Positions 45,076 to 56,739 of a stretch of 64,000 nucleotides of DNA are shown here, one piece after another (within the stretch, counting starts at the first letter, position 1; each line of letters starts with the position of its first letter). Position numbers and translations under genes: made by a program. Origin of the DNA: Cryptomeria japonica (Eukaryota > Streptophyta > Pinopsida > Cupressales > Cupressaceae); assembly GCF_030272615.1 (NCBI RefSeq), contig NC_081405.1:317053041-317117040 (forward strand), in the 5' to 3' direction. Under the pieces are notes generated by a model. It searched no databases, was not told where the DNA came from, and saw only the letters and a list, made by a program, of their open reading frames with translations.

Positions 45076-46735
45076 GTGAATAAACCTAGGTATGTAAGAC
45101 TGAATCACTCAGAAAATGAGATAATTGGGAATAAGTATCAAGGTGTTATGACAAGAGGAAGACTGGCAAATGAAGAGGTATGCTTAATTTCTCAAATTGA
45201 ACCAGCATCTGTTATTGAAGCATGTCAAGATGAACATTGGATAAAAGCAATGGAAGATGAATCAGAACAAATTGAAAAGAACAATACATGGACATTAGTT
45301 CCCCGACCTAAAGACAAAAATATAATTGGATCTAAATGGGTATTTAAAAATAAACTTAATGAATATGATTAGGTAATTAGAAACAAAGAAAGATTAGTTT
45401 GTAATGATTATTCATAGAAGGAGGGAATTGATTATAATGAAACCTTTGCACCGGTAGCTATAATTGAGGCAGTTAGATTATTTCTTACATTTGCAAGTCA
45501 TAAGAACTATGAAGTATATCAGATGGATGTAAAATGTGCATTTCTAAATGGTGATCTTGAAGAGGAAGTTTACATTGAACAACCTGATGGATTTTCAATG
45601 ACAAATGATAAAGATATGGTTTGCAGATTAAGGAAAGCTTTGTATGGATTGAAGCAAGCTCCTAGAGCTTGGTATGCTAGATTGGACAAAAATATTTTGA
45701 AGCTTGGTTATACTAAAGGTAATGCTGACAACAACTTATATTTCAAAGTGACTGATGATGACATCTTCGTTATTGAAGTTTTTGTTGATGATATCATTTT
45801 TGGAGTAGAAAATGGATTGTGTAAGTAATTTGCTAACAAGATGCAGGAAGAATTTGAAATGTCTATGATTAGGGAGATAAAATTCTTTTAAGGATTGCAG
45901 ATTTCACAAATAGATAGAGGTATGTTCATATTTCAAAAAAAATACTTGAAGGAAATATTGAAGAAATTTGGTATGGAAAACTCTAAACTAGTAAGTACTC
46001 CTATGTCTACAACTAATAAATTGTCATTGAAGGATGATTCAGCTCTTGTTAATCCAAAAAGATACAAATCTATGATTTGAGGTTTACTGTATTTGACACA
46101 AACAAGACTTGATATAATGAATGCAATATGTATTGTTTCAAGATTTCAGAGTAATCCTAAAGAAAATCATGTATCAACAGTAAAAAGTATTTTTCAGTAT
46201 CTACAAGGCACAACAAATCTTGATTTATTGTACCCTAAAGATGAAAATTATGATTGATGTGCATACACCAATACAAATTGGGTAGGAGATGTAGATGACA
46301 GAAAGAGTGCCACTGGCAGAGAATTCTTTCTTGGTAGCAGATTGATTTCATGGATAAGCAAGAAGTAGAGTTGTACATCATTATCAACAGCAGAATCAGA
46401 ATATGTTGCAACAACAACTAATTGTACTTAGGTATTATGTATTAAGAAAATGTTGAAGGACATAAAGGTAAAATGCAAATAACCTATAATCATATATTGT
46501 GATAATTCAGCAACAATTGATATATCAAAGAATCCGGTATTTCACTCTAAGACTAAGCATGTTTCTATCAAATATAACTTTCTGAAAGAGAATGTTGAAG
46601 CAAAAGAAGTAAGATTCGTTTATGTGAATACTAAAGAGAAGATTGCAGATATCTTTACAAAGCCTTTGCCTAATGAAACCTTTGAATATCTCAGAGATAA
46701 GATTAGGGTAATACCCTCACTGACAGAGACTTAGA
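45076..46735 (+). pseudogene. Element F reverse transcriptase and RNase H
   Basis: RT: WVFKNKLNEYD (45340), [20 protein letters not shown] (45523), [17 protein letters not shown] (45630) and catalytic FVDD at 45781-45792, then QISQIDRGMFIFQKKYLKEI (45895). RNase H follows to about 46735, with the KHVSIKYNFLKE block and IFTKPLPNETFEYLRDKI. At least eight in-frame stops, mostly TAG/TGA replacing CAG, TGG or CGA. The final stop is at about 46733. Confidence 0.92.
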
Positions 46736-47066
46736 TGATTGAATATTGGCATCAAACCGACTAGAACTAACAGAGAAATATTTTTCTCAACTTTGATGGA
46801 GGAGATCTACTTCTCGGGGGGAGTAGTTGGTTGTATGTTCTGGTATTTATTCTTAATTTCTTTGGAACTTTATGTCAAAGGGGGAGAGATAGCTATGGAA
46901 AAACACTATTCTTTTGGAGAGATTATTCATTGAGTGAGAGATATATACTCTTTGCATTTTGGTTTTGATTTTTGGTATTAATCTATTTTGGAGATTGTTG
47001 GTTTTTGGTTTTTAGCATTCTGTTTTGGCACTTAGATGTTTTTTCCATCTAGTGTTGTCATCAATG
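46736..47066 (+). other. Element F 3' untranslated region
   Basis: Non-coding sequence between the RNase H stop and the polypurine tract, holding AGGGGGAGAGA at about 46877. The 64-codon open frame at 46739 has no features. Confidence 0.6.
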
Positions 47067-47080
47067 CCAAAGGGGGGGAT
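47067..47080 (+). promoter_or_regulatory. Element F polypurine tract
   Basis: CCAAAGGGGGGGAT immediately before the 3' LTR. Confidence 0.85.
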
Positions 47081-47516
47081 TGTTTGTATTATGGATGTGT
47101 TACATTAGTTTTGTCATTGATGTCAACACTTATCCTTCTGGAGATCTATGGTTATGTTGAACCGACATATTATATTCACTGGCAAGGTTAGTGACTTATG
47201 CATGGTCACCGGTATATGCTCACCGGCATGTTATATGGCTTACCGACATAGATGATGATTTGTTATCAGCTAAAGATCACTTGATTATTTCAAATACATG
47301 GTTTGGATACTTGGTTTTAGTGTTTTGGTTATTGATCTAATCGGGTTGACATATTTGTTGTTACCGACAGATTGGTCTAGGTTATGGACCGGTATGTGTT
47401 ATCTATTCCAGATCAGCATGGCACATTATGGAGATGATTTATTGATTGGATATTGTTGTAAATGTATTGAGCCAACATGATGCATCGCATCAATCTCACT
47501 TTTTTGTAATTGATTT
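47081..47516 (+). repeat. Element F 3' LTR, truncated
   Basis: Matches the first ~435 bases of the 5' LTR, up to the position equivalent to about 41866, then changes abruptly to the H2 repeat at 47517. The missing part would include the LTR's own conserved hairpin block. Confidence 0.9.
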
Positions 47517-48269
47517 GGCAAATTCAATTCCTAATATAGATAAAGCAATGGGCTTTTCCAACATGTTGAAATGGGTTTACAAACAAGATATTTTAGGTTT
47601 CCACTATCAATAATCTTTAAAAGTATTCTGGATTAAAGAGTTAGTTCCATCATAATTTATTATTATTGAACTTCTTTATCCATTATCAATATTCACATTG
47701 ATGAAGATAGACTTCAAAAATAATCACACATTTAATTTTACTGAATTATTTCTTTTATATAGTAGGATAATTAAAAACTAACACTTAACCTTTATTTGGT
47801 AGAAATTTATCTTTTATTGTTATCAAATAAATCTTGAAGATATTTATTTCTTGAACTTCTATGCAAAGATGATGGAACTTAATTTAATTTAAACTATTTA
47901 CAGTCTTTAGTATCTATAAGATTTAAATCAATACATTCATACTTGGCTTTGGGAGGTAACTATAAGTCTTTTTTTTCTATTTAAAAGTCATATAGCTTGA
48001 ACTATATATTAGTATAGTAAAAGTAGGTATATTTTAAAGATAATTACAACTAATAAGATATCAAAGAAGTTGCAAAAACAATCTTTAATAGAGGCTAAAA
48101 CAACCAACCTAAAAAACCTATACAAAACCAAAAACCATCTAAAAAATCCCTAATATCAAACTATACATACTACATCATTGAAAATATACAACATAGGATA
48201 GTTGAAAAAATGAAAAATTTGAAAAAACATAATACTACAACTATATATTGGTGAATTTTTACTCATTTC
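47517..48269. repeat. H2: right copy of the 0.75-kb repeat, apparent empty insertion site at its end
   Basis: Equivalent to 34678-35432. At 48269/48270, where H1 meets the element F LTR, H2 runs on into unrelated flanking DNA (TTCTTTGTCC). It therefore looks like the uninterrupted allele of the F target site. Confidence 0.85.
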
Positions 48270-48439
48270 TTCTTTGTCCTCCCTTTTCCCCTCAAAATAT
48301 TTGTCTTTAAACTGGTAACCCACATAGTACCCTTGATGCTTTGTTTTGACATATTTCCTAAAATAGTGTTTTCCTAACCTCTATGAATGAGATTTGTGCA
48401 AGAAAATGTTGCAAGTTTTATTAGAATGAGTTGTTGATG

Positions 48440-49558
48440 TGTTGGCATTGATGTCAACATGATTTTCTTGTCATAAGTGACTAATTGTTATCATTGATAT
48501 TGAGCTTCATGTGAAATTGTGTTGGTAGATTTTCTCCACATATATTTTATATTGCATATCTATTCATGCAATTTGGCTATGTTGTTAAGTAGTGTTTAGA
48601 GGTGTTATATTAAGCATTTGGTGCTTTGGTTTGTAGTGCTAAATAAGTTGCATTCACTAGTATGTGTGACAGTGTTTGATAGTGTTTATGTGTGAAATGC
48701 ATGCTCTGCATTTCTCTGTGTTATGGTTTCTGGTGTTGTGGTTTTTGGAGCTAAGTTGATAATGTCCATAGCTTCATTTTGTTTATCTAGCTCATGCTTT
48801 TAGGTTTAAAAACCATGATTTCAATGTTCGATGGTGTTTACTGTATGTTTGGTCGACATAATATGAATTTTGTTCAGTTAAGATGGTTAGTCAACCTTGG
48901 GAGAATTTATAGATGTAAGTATGATATAAATAAAGGATAATATTTTGAGGATGGTGTGTGTGCATATGTGGAAGAGAGAATGAATTTGTTTCATGAAAGA
49001 GAGTTAAATGTGATGAATGTGTGTGAAAGAGGACCCATCTCCTTGATTAGTTGATTAGTGTTGTTTGAGTTGTTGAAAAATGTTGAGCAGTGTGGACTTT
49101 CATGTGTTAGCTAACAAAAGTAGTGAAGGTATCTATAGATCTTACAACTTCAAGGGTGCATCAGTGGTGCATTCTTTCTCTTTTATTCTTTTTAATTTGG
49201 GCAGTGAGCCCTCCGATAGTGAGTGTTTCTTTCTTTCCTTTGGGCAATGAGCCCCTAATAGTAAGCCTTTCTTTATGAAAATCACCTTAGCCAGTGTCAC
49301 CCATAACAAGTGTTCATATAATGAGAACATCATTCTCTGTGAGTTTTCCCCTAACAAGGTTTTCGACATAAAATTTGGTGTTTCATTGCATATGGTATGT
49401 TTTTATTTTCATGTTCTTTCATGCTCATATCCTTTTGTGGATTAAGTGATAAAGTTAAGTTGCTAAGGATATTATTTAAAGAAAAGTTTTAAGATTTTTT
49501 TGTACAACTAATTCACCTCCCCCCCTCTCAGTTGTCTTGTGCATTAGAATATTCAACA
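48440..49558 (+). repeat. Element I 5' LTR
   Basis: Begins TGTTGGCATTGATGTCAACA and ends ATTCAACA, followed two bases later by the primer site. Contains GTTTTCCCCTAACAAGGTTT and a C-rich block CACCTCCCCCCCTCTCAGTT near the right end. No second copy in the window, so the left end is set by the TG and by family resemblance. Confidence 0.75.
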
Positions 49559-49560
49559 AT

Positions 49561-49572
49561 TGGTATCAGGGA
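49561..49572 (+). promoter_or_regulatory. Element I primer-binding site
   Basis: TGGTATCAGGGA, resembling the initiator Met tRNA complement with two mismatches. Confidence 0.75.
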
Positions 49573-49624
49573 CTTGATTCCTTGGAGAAGAGCTTAACCA
49601 CTTGACGAGATCCTGATAGTGCAC

Positions 49625-50909
49625 AAACTAACAATCCCTATGTTTGATGGATCTAACTATGCTTTCTAGAAAGTGAAGATGTAAGGTTACCTGATTTCTC
49701 ATGGCTATGAAGTTTAAAAGTCTGTTACATAAAAGTGCACTAAACCGCACAATGGGGTGAACACTCTGGATGAGATAAAGGAATTTGAAGACAATGAGAA
49801 GGCAAGGTTTTCTATTTTTAGAGCTCTTTCTAATACTAAATTAAAAAAAAGTTGTATGTTTGAAATTTTCTTATAAAGTTTGGGTTAAATTAGAAATACT
49901 TGTGAAGGAGATGATACAATCAAACAAGCTAGGTTGTATAATGGTAAAACTAAATATGAATGTTTATAGATGCATGAAGAAGACAATATAACTAACAACC
50001 TAGAGAAGATAGATGATATTGTAAGTGAGCTCAAAGGTCTTGGAGGTAACTTGCTAAAAGATGAAGTTTTTGAAAAGGTACTTAGAACTCTTAATAAACC
50101 CTATAGCTCTAAGGTTTTAGTGATAGAAGAATCATAGAATAAGAAATAATTAAATTAGAGAATAATTGTATGGCTCGTTATTGGCTTTTGTGATGAGAGA
50201 ATTTGGTACTACTATTGTAAGAACATAAACTTTATTTAAGGCTACTTAATAAGTGAAAGATGAGGAATCCGATGAAGAAAGATTTGATGAGATTGAGGCA
50301 AAATTTGTGATAAGGATGAAGAAAGGAATTGAAAAGTATAAAGGTAAATTGACATTTAAATGTTTTAGCTATAGAAAAATAGGTCACTATGCTTCTAGAT
50401 GTCTTGATGGAATTCTGAATCAAAAGAATAAGGAATTCAAAATAAAGTTCAATAGGAAAGCTTATTATGTTAGAGAAGATACAAATATTTATGATGATGA
50501 ATTTAATTGTGAAGAAGACAGTGAATGGTCCTTCTTGGCATTAATGGAAGAATCTTGTTTCGCTAACCCTAGAAAAATTATGAAGGAGAAATCTTTTGAA
50601 GATGCTACTAAAACTGATGCTATTGTTGTATTTTTTTTTAATGCTAGAAGAGGCATTGATGAATACATTATTGATAGTGGGTTTTCAAATCATATGACTG
50701 GTGACAAGAGTAAGTTTGTAAATCTTGAAAATTTTGATGGAGGTGTTGTTAGATTTGGAGAAGATCAGATGGCTAGAATAGTTAAAATTGGTTTTATTAG
50801 TTTTGATAGCATATATAATATTAACAATATTTTATATGTTAAAGGCTTAAACCATAATTTTTTGAGTGTTGGTAAAATGTGCAAGATTGGATATAATCCT
50901 ATTTCTTAG
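49625..50909 (+). pseudogene. Element I Gag and protease
   Basis: Gag starts near 49625 with a MFDGSNYAF block, several stops, and NITNNLEKIDDIVSELKGLG (about 49985). The zinc knuckle is CFSYRKIGHYASRC (50361-50402): the second Cys has become Tyr, so the site is lost. Protease motif YIIDSGFSNHMTGDK (about 50663-50707), with the usual Cys or Ala after DSG replaced by Phe. The frame 50253-50909 is open. Confidence 0.82.
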
Positions 50910-50945
50910 GCTGATGGGTGTGATATTAGAAAAAGGTCCATAACT

Positions 50946-51974
50946 ATGATTGCAATAGGAAAAACAACAGTTGACAAATATTACCTAATGACGCAGAATA
51001 ATGAGAGTTGGTTATGGAATCAGAGGATGTGTCACATTAATTTTGATAATTTGGGAAGGATTAAATATTCAATTAAAGTTGTGAGAGATTTTCAAAAATT
51101 TAAAAAGCCTGCTAATGTTATGTATAAAGAATGTCAAGTTGGAAAACAAACAATGAGAATTTTTAAAGTTAAGCAACAATCTTCTACTAGACTATTAGAA
51201 TTAGTGCACATTGATCTTTGTGATCGAACCAAAACAAGAATTCAACAAGGTGAAAGGTATTTCAATCTCTTAATTGGTGATTTCTCTAGAATGACTAGGG
51301 TCACTTTCCTAAAAGAAAAATCTGAAGCTTTAGAAAAGTTCAATAAATTCATGGCTATATAAAAGAATCAAATGTTGAGGTCTGACAAATGTGGAGAGTT
51401 TACTTCTGATAAATTCAATATTTTTTATGATAATCATGGGATAAGAATACATTTGTTTTCTCCTAGGATGCCATAACAAAATGGTGTAGTTGAAAGGATG
51501 AATAGAATAATTCAAGAGGCTGGTGGAAGAATGATGAATGAAGAAAGTCTAACAAAAGTATACTAGAAAGAAGAAATACATATTGCTATATGGACACTTA
51601 ACATAGTGCAAATTAGAAGAAATCATGAGAAGACATCTTATGTACTTTGGTGTGGAAGGAATCCATCTATGAATTATTCAAGAGTATTTAAATGTAAATA
51701 TTTTATCAAAAGTGACAAAGAAAATTTGAGAAATTTTGACACAAGAACTAATGAAGGTATATTCCTCGGCTATTCTACTAAAAGAAAATCTTACATGTGT
51801 TATAATAGAAGACTCAGAAGAGCTATTGAAAGAACAAATATGAAGGCTGATGAAGACACTTCAAAGAATACAGTTGTAGAGATGGGATATGAATCTTACG
51901 AGTCTATCAATAAACCAGAAGAAGAAAAGAACAAAGAAATACAAGTTTCAAATGATAAGGAAGATTATTTATAA
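50946..51974 (+). pseudogene. Element I integrase
   Basis: GAG-pre-integrase (WLWNQRMCHINFDNLG, CQVGKQ), then the core: HIDLCDRTKT, LIGDFSRMTRVTFLKEK and, after a stop near 51361, a RSDKCGEF-like block and NGVVERMNR (about 51480). The C-terminal part is 51606-51974, with KTSYVLWCGRNPSMNYSRVF and EGIFLGYSTKRKSYMCYNRR. Stops separate the pieces. Confidence 0.87.
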
Positions 51975-52112
51975 ATTGCTCCTACGACTCTTAGGTATGT
52001 GCAAAAGAATCATTTAGAGAAACAAATTATAAGAGACAAGAATATTGGTGTTATCACAAGAAGTAAAGCTATTCAAGGATAGGTGAACCTATGATTAATT
52101 TTAGAGATAGAG

Positions 52113-52488
52113 ATGGGAACAATAAGAGATGCTCGTGGTGATAAACATTGGATGAAAGTTATGGAGGAAGAACTAGAACAAATTGAGAAGAATAAGACTT
52201 GGGAACTTGTCCCAAGACCGGCTAACAAGTATGTAATAGGAACTAAATGGGTATTTCAAAAAAAATTGGATGAAGATGGACACATAGTAAGGAATAAGGC
52301 AAGAATTGTATGTAAAGGCTACTCACAAATAGAAGGAATAGATTTTGAGGAAGATTATGAGCTCCTGTGGTAAGAATGAAATCTATCAAAATGTTTCTAG
52401 CTTTTGTAGCGCATAATTATTTAAATGTTTATCAAATGGATGTGAATTATGCATTCTTGAATGGAGAATTGAAAAAGTAACTATATAG
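52113..52488 (+). pseudogene. Element I reverse transcriptase, N-terminal part
   Basis: WMKVMEEELEQIEKNKTWEL, KWVFQKKLDEDGHIVRNKAR and CKGYSQIEGIDFEE (52113-52373), then a one-base shift and VYQMDVNYAFLNGEL (to about 52475). It is cut off there by the LTR of element J, before the catalytic motif. Confidence 0.88.
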
Positions 52489-53698
52489 TGTTAGATAGAT
52501 CTGATATCGGGAGTAAATTGAGAGGGGGGGGTGTATCAGTTTACTATCAGAAATCAGAACTATTGCATATCAAAAACCTTTAAACTGGAGCACAAATAAA
52601 CCAACACAATGAAGGATAAATCATGAAAGCATAGTATACACAAAACCAATATTTTTGAAGTGAAAAACTCGGTAAGAGGAAAAACCATAGTGGGAAACCC
52701 TACCCATAATCAGATAATACTTCTACAGTAGTATGTGAAATAATTACTATGGGGATTTCACTTGCAATCTGGCCAACCACCTAGAGCTCACTGCTAATCA
52801 CAAAAGGGAACTCTCACCGACTTCCAAAACATTGGAATACAATCTAGAAAGAAATAATTATGAAAGTAGTATCTCCCAATGCTTGATACAGTTCTGGTTA
52901 AGTACAGATGCCTGCCCTACAATACCAAAAACCTTCTTCTAAATTATATCACTTGTTGGAACATAAACCTTCCTCTAATAATGCAGATACAACCATCGAT
53001 CCCACACCTCTTATCCATATCAAAATTACATGAATCGGTCACCTATAAATACTAATCAACAACCTTATGATAAGGTTGGCTAAACCCTAAACCCAAAAAC
53101 CCATAATAACAAAAATTACATTACACGGTATCACCGAACCAATATTAGGATTTAAATTACATAGCATGGACCTAATTCAAATATCCAAACAATTATATCC
53201 TTTGAAAACTCTATTAAGACAAAAATCCAACATGTTTCACCAACTAGTACAAACCCTCAATGAAGTAACACAAACACTCTAACCGGATCCAAATAGGACC
53301 ACCATAACAACACACCAGCTAATGCAAAGTCACCAAACACTCAGAATATGATCAAGAAGCACCTTCAGCATGATAGAAACCAATTCCATAAGCCAGACCA
53401 AAATTGTCTAATCAAAACATCAAATATCACTTACTGGTAAAGCTAACCAGTACCAGGAAATACCAACTGGGAACATAAGCATTAGTTACTAGAGAACCAA
53501 AATATGAACCAACAAAATATGACAAGAATATAACCATCCAGAATAAGAATCCAAAACCGCATCCAAGGATCTAATCATACCGGATTAGAATAGAATCCAA
53601 AACCAAGATAAACACCATGGCAAATTGGGATAGGTCCAACTGGGATACAGTGTTGAAATCAATGACAACACTTAACCAAATCCAGCATATTGCTAACA
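52489..53698 (-). repeat. Element J 3' LTR
   Basis: Begins TGTTAGATAGATCTG and ends TTGCTAACA, 1210 bases. It has the GAGAGGGGGGGGTGTATCAG block and the GTGAAAAACTCGG/AGAGGAAAAACC block near 52660-52690. Confidence 0.83.
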
Positions 53699-53712
53699 AT
53701 CTCCCCCTTTGG
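53699..53712 (-). promoter_or_regulatory. Element J polypurine tract
   Basis: Minus strand CCAAAGGGGGAGAT next to the LTR, identical in form to that of element K. Confidence 0.85.
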
Positions 53713-53959
53713 CATTGATGGTAACACTGAATGTGAAAAACATCCAAGTGCCAAGGAATGCCAACAATCTCTCCCAATGATATGATTGATTTTCACATGA
53801 ATACCATCTATCCCCCTTTGACATCAATGACAAAGGACACATACCAAACCAAAAATACTCAACCAAATAGGTGACTACTCCCGTTGAGTAGTAGCATCAT
53901 TTTATCAACCCGGATCAAAGAAAATATCTGATAACCTTGCCGGATCGATGCATTCTTGT

Positions 53960-55900
53960 GCATCTCTAAGTCTCTTCCAGAGGGTTAGTAGCCCCCAATT
54001 GATCTCTGAGATATTCAAAAGTATTTTTAGGCAATGGTTTTGTTATAATATCTACAATCTGCTCCTTAGTAGGCACATAAACCAATATGACTTTCTTTGC
54101 TTCAACCTTTCCCTTCAAGAAATTATACCTTATATAGATATGTTTTGATTTGGATTGAAATATTAGATTCTTTAACATATCAATAGCATTAGTATTATTA
54201 GAGTGAATAAAAATGGGACCATCATAACTTATCCTTATATCTTTCAACATTTGTTTCATCCATAAAATCCGAGTACAATTGGTTGCAGCATCTACATATT
54301 GTACTTCAGTAATAGATAATGAAGTACATGATTATTTATTAATAAGCCATGAAACCAACTCATTTCCAAGAAAGAATGCCCTGTCAGTGGTGCTCTTCCT
54401 GTCATCCACATCTCTTTCCCAATCAGAGTTTGTATAGGCACATAGTCTGAAATCATTATTCTTTGGATACCATAACCCAAGGTCTATTGTACCTTCCAAA
54501 TATCTGAATATCCTCTTGACAACAATATCATGAGCTCCTCTAGGATCTGACTAAAATCTAGAAGCAATACAAACAACATTATTTATATCAAGTCTAGTCT
54601 AGGTTAAGTACAACAATCCACCAATCATTGATTTGTATCTACTTGGATTCACTTTAGGAGATTCATCATCCTTTGACAATTTGCGACCAGTTATCGTAGG
54701 AGTACCGAAAGGTTTTAAATTCTCAAGTCCAAATTTCTGAAGAAATTCCTCCACATACTTAGTTTGAAAAATGAAAATACCTTTATCGGTCTGAGTATTT
54801 TCAAACCTAAGAAAAATTTCATCTCACCAATCATAGACATTTCAAATTCATTTTTCCTATCATTCACAAATTTCATGCATAGGCTTTCTTCTCCTCTGAA
54901 AATGATATCATCCACAAAGACTTCAATAATCAATATGTTATCATGCTCAATTTTATAATATAAGTTACTGTCAGCATTACCTTTTCTTGAACCGATCTTA
55001 GAAAGATATCTATCCAATCTAGCATACCATGCTCTAGGGGCCTGTTTTAGTCCATATAAAGCTTTATTCAATCTGCGAACCATGTCCTTGTCTTCTGATA
55101 AATAAAAACCAACATTTTGCTCAATATAGACTTCCTCCTCAAGATCTCCATTCAGAAATGCGCATTCTACATCCATCTGATATACTTTGTAGTTCTTGTG
55201 TGCAGCATAGGCAAGAAATAGTCTTACGGCTTCAATTATTGCAACTGAAGGATAAGTCTCACCATAATCAATTCCTTCTTCTTGGGAATAGCCTTTGCAA
55301 ACCAATCTAGCCTTCTTTCTTACAACTTGACCTTCCTCATTCAATTTGTTCCTAAAAACCCATTTAGTTCCAATAATATTCTTATATTTAGGTCTGAGAA
55401 CTAATTCCCATGTCTTATTCTTTTCTATCTAATTAAATTCTTCTTCCATTGCTTTCATCTAATTTTAATCTTTACTTTATTCAATAAATGATTTTAGTTC
55501 AATTTGAGAAATCAAACATACCTCTTCAGTAGCTAGCCTTCTTCTAGTCATCACACCTTTGCTTTTATCTCCAATGATCTAATCTTTAGAATGATTTAGT
55601 TTCACATAACTGGGAGTCTTTGAATTTTCTTTATTTATTGACTCTTTCTGCTATTCAACAATCACTATTGAATTTTCTGATATTGCTGGAGTCATTGATT
55701 CAATGCTCTGAGTAACTTCTTGCATTACTAGTTCAAGTCTAATAAATTCATCTCTTGGTCCACAGTCGTATGTTCTGATCCGATTACTGCTTTGTTAATC
55801 CACCTTAACATTTCTTCTCTCCAATATCCTATTAAATATTTTGTTATAACATCTATATGTTTTACTTTTTTCTATAAATGATAAAAACTTAATTCTTCTA
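53960..55900 (-). pseudogene. Element J integrase end, reverse transcriptase and RNase H
   Basis: From right to left: integrase C-terminal remnant (LSFIEKSKTYRCYNK-like, about 55830-55890), linker, then RT with [57 protein letters not shown] and catalytic FVDD at 54907-54918. A one-base shift near 54790 breaks the frame after GLKI. RNase H is 53966-54480, with KSKHIYIRYNFLKGKVEAKK and IITKPLPKNTFEYLRDQLG. RT 54715-55344 is open for 209 codons. Related to elements A and F. Confidence 0.92.
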
Positions 55901-56739
55901 AATTTTGGTATGTAACATCAATACCCTGGGCATGCAGTTGGTTTGATACTGATATGTTGAATATTTTTCATTTTATTAAGTTTTGAAGTCTGACTAATTA
56001 TAATTTAGATATAGGTGAACATTTGAACACATAACTTTTCTATATATATATCAAAATTCAATTTAATTTTTTTTTGTTAGAAAGAAGACATCAATAACTA
56101 GTGCATAGATATTTTTCATAATTTTTTTGGAATAGTTTACTATTTTTCCCAATACATTGAACAGATAAGTTCATGTTTGGTGAAAAACATACATTCATAC
56201 TAAATAAAATAAAATAGTGTTACTGAAATTAAATATATTATAAATTATACTATTTGAAAAGCTTATAATAAGGACTAAATACTTTAAAAAATGAAACTAA
56301 ATGAATTTGACCCCCCAAAAGTTAATGTAAAATTAGATTTTTATTAGCATTTGATAGATGCAAAGGAGACTCCATTGCAAGTATCATTCAGAAGTAGAGA
56401 GGTTTTATCCAAGAAATTTTGATCTAAGAGCCTTTGATCTAACTCTCTTTAATTACTTACTTCTAATGGGACCTCTTAAAGCTTAAATCATTATAATTTC
56501 TAAAAAATGTACAATTTGAGCAATAGTTAGGATGTACCAAAAAGTGGGTACGTTTTGATCATTTATAGAAAAAAATTTATGCATTTGGCAATGCACGTCA
56601 CTCTTAAAAAATGTTGTTTTTTGTAAAAAAATATGTTTTGAGGGAGATGGAAAAATTAATTAAACTTTATTTTAAAAAAATTGAAAAAATATATATTTGG
56701 AATCTACAAACAAGATCTAACAAATCACTAGTTTACATC
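55901..56739. other. AT-rich DNA between elements J and K
   Basis: No coding or transposon signal. It may be the original DNA around the J truncation point. Confidence 0.5.

Larger units (their letters stand above)
35433..47516 (+). mobile_element. Copia element F, with element G nested in its 5' LTR
   Basis: Plus-strand Ty1/copia element: 5' LTR 35433-35690 plus 41691-42506, primer site 42508-42519, Gag, protease, integrase, RT and RNase H to about 46735, polypurine tract 47067-47080, and a 3' LTR cut short after 436 bases (47081-47516). Order is the copia order (integrase before RT). Many stops; LTRs differ by about 12% by eye over 250 bases, so it is old. Close relative of element A by Gag and RT. 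Confidence 0.9.
48440..52488 (+). mobile_element. Copia element I, 5' part
   Basis: Plus-strand copia: 5' LTR 48440-49558, primer site, Gag, protease, integrase and the first part of RT, where element J interrupts it at 52489. The rest does not reappear to the right. Many stops. Sequence before J is TATAG (52484-52488), a possible target duplication whose partner is lost. Confidence 0.87.
52489..55900 (-). mobile_element. Copia element J, 5'-truncated
   Basis: Minus-strand copia inserted in the RT of element I. It has a 3' LTR (52489-53698), polypurine tract, RNase H, RT and the end of integrase; homology ends near 55900 inside the integrase C-terminus. The 5' LTR, Gag and protease are absent. 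The loss also removed the right part of element I. Confidence 0.87.
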
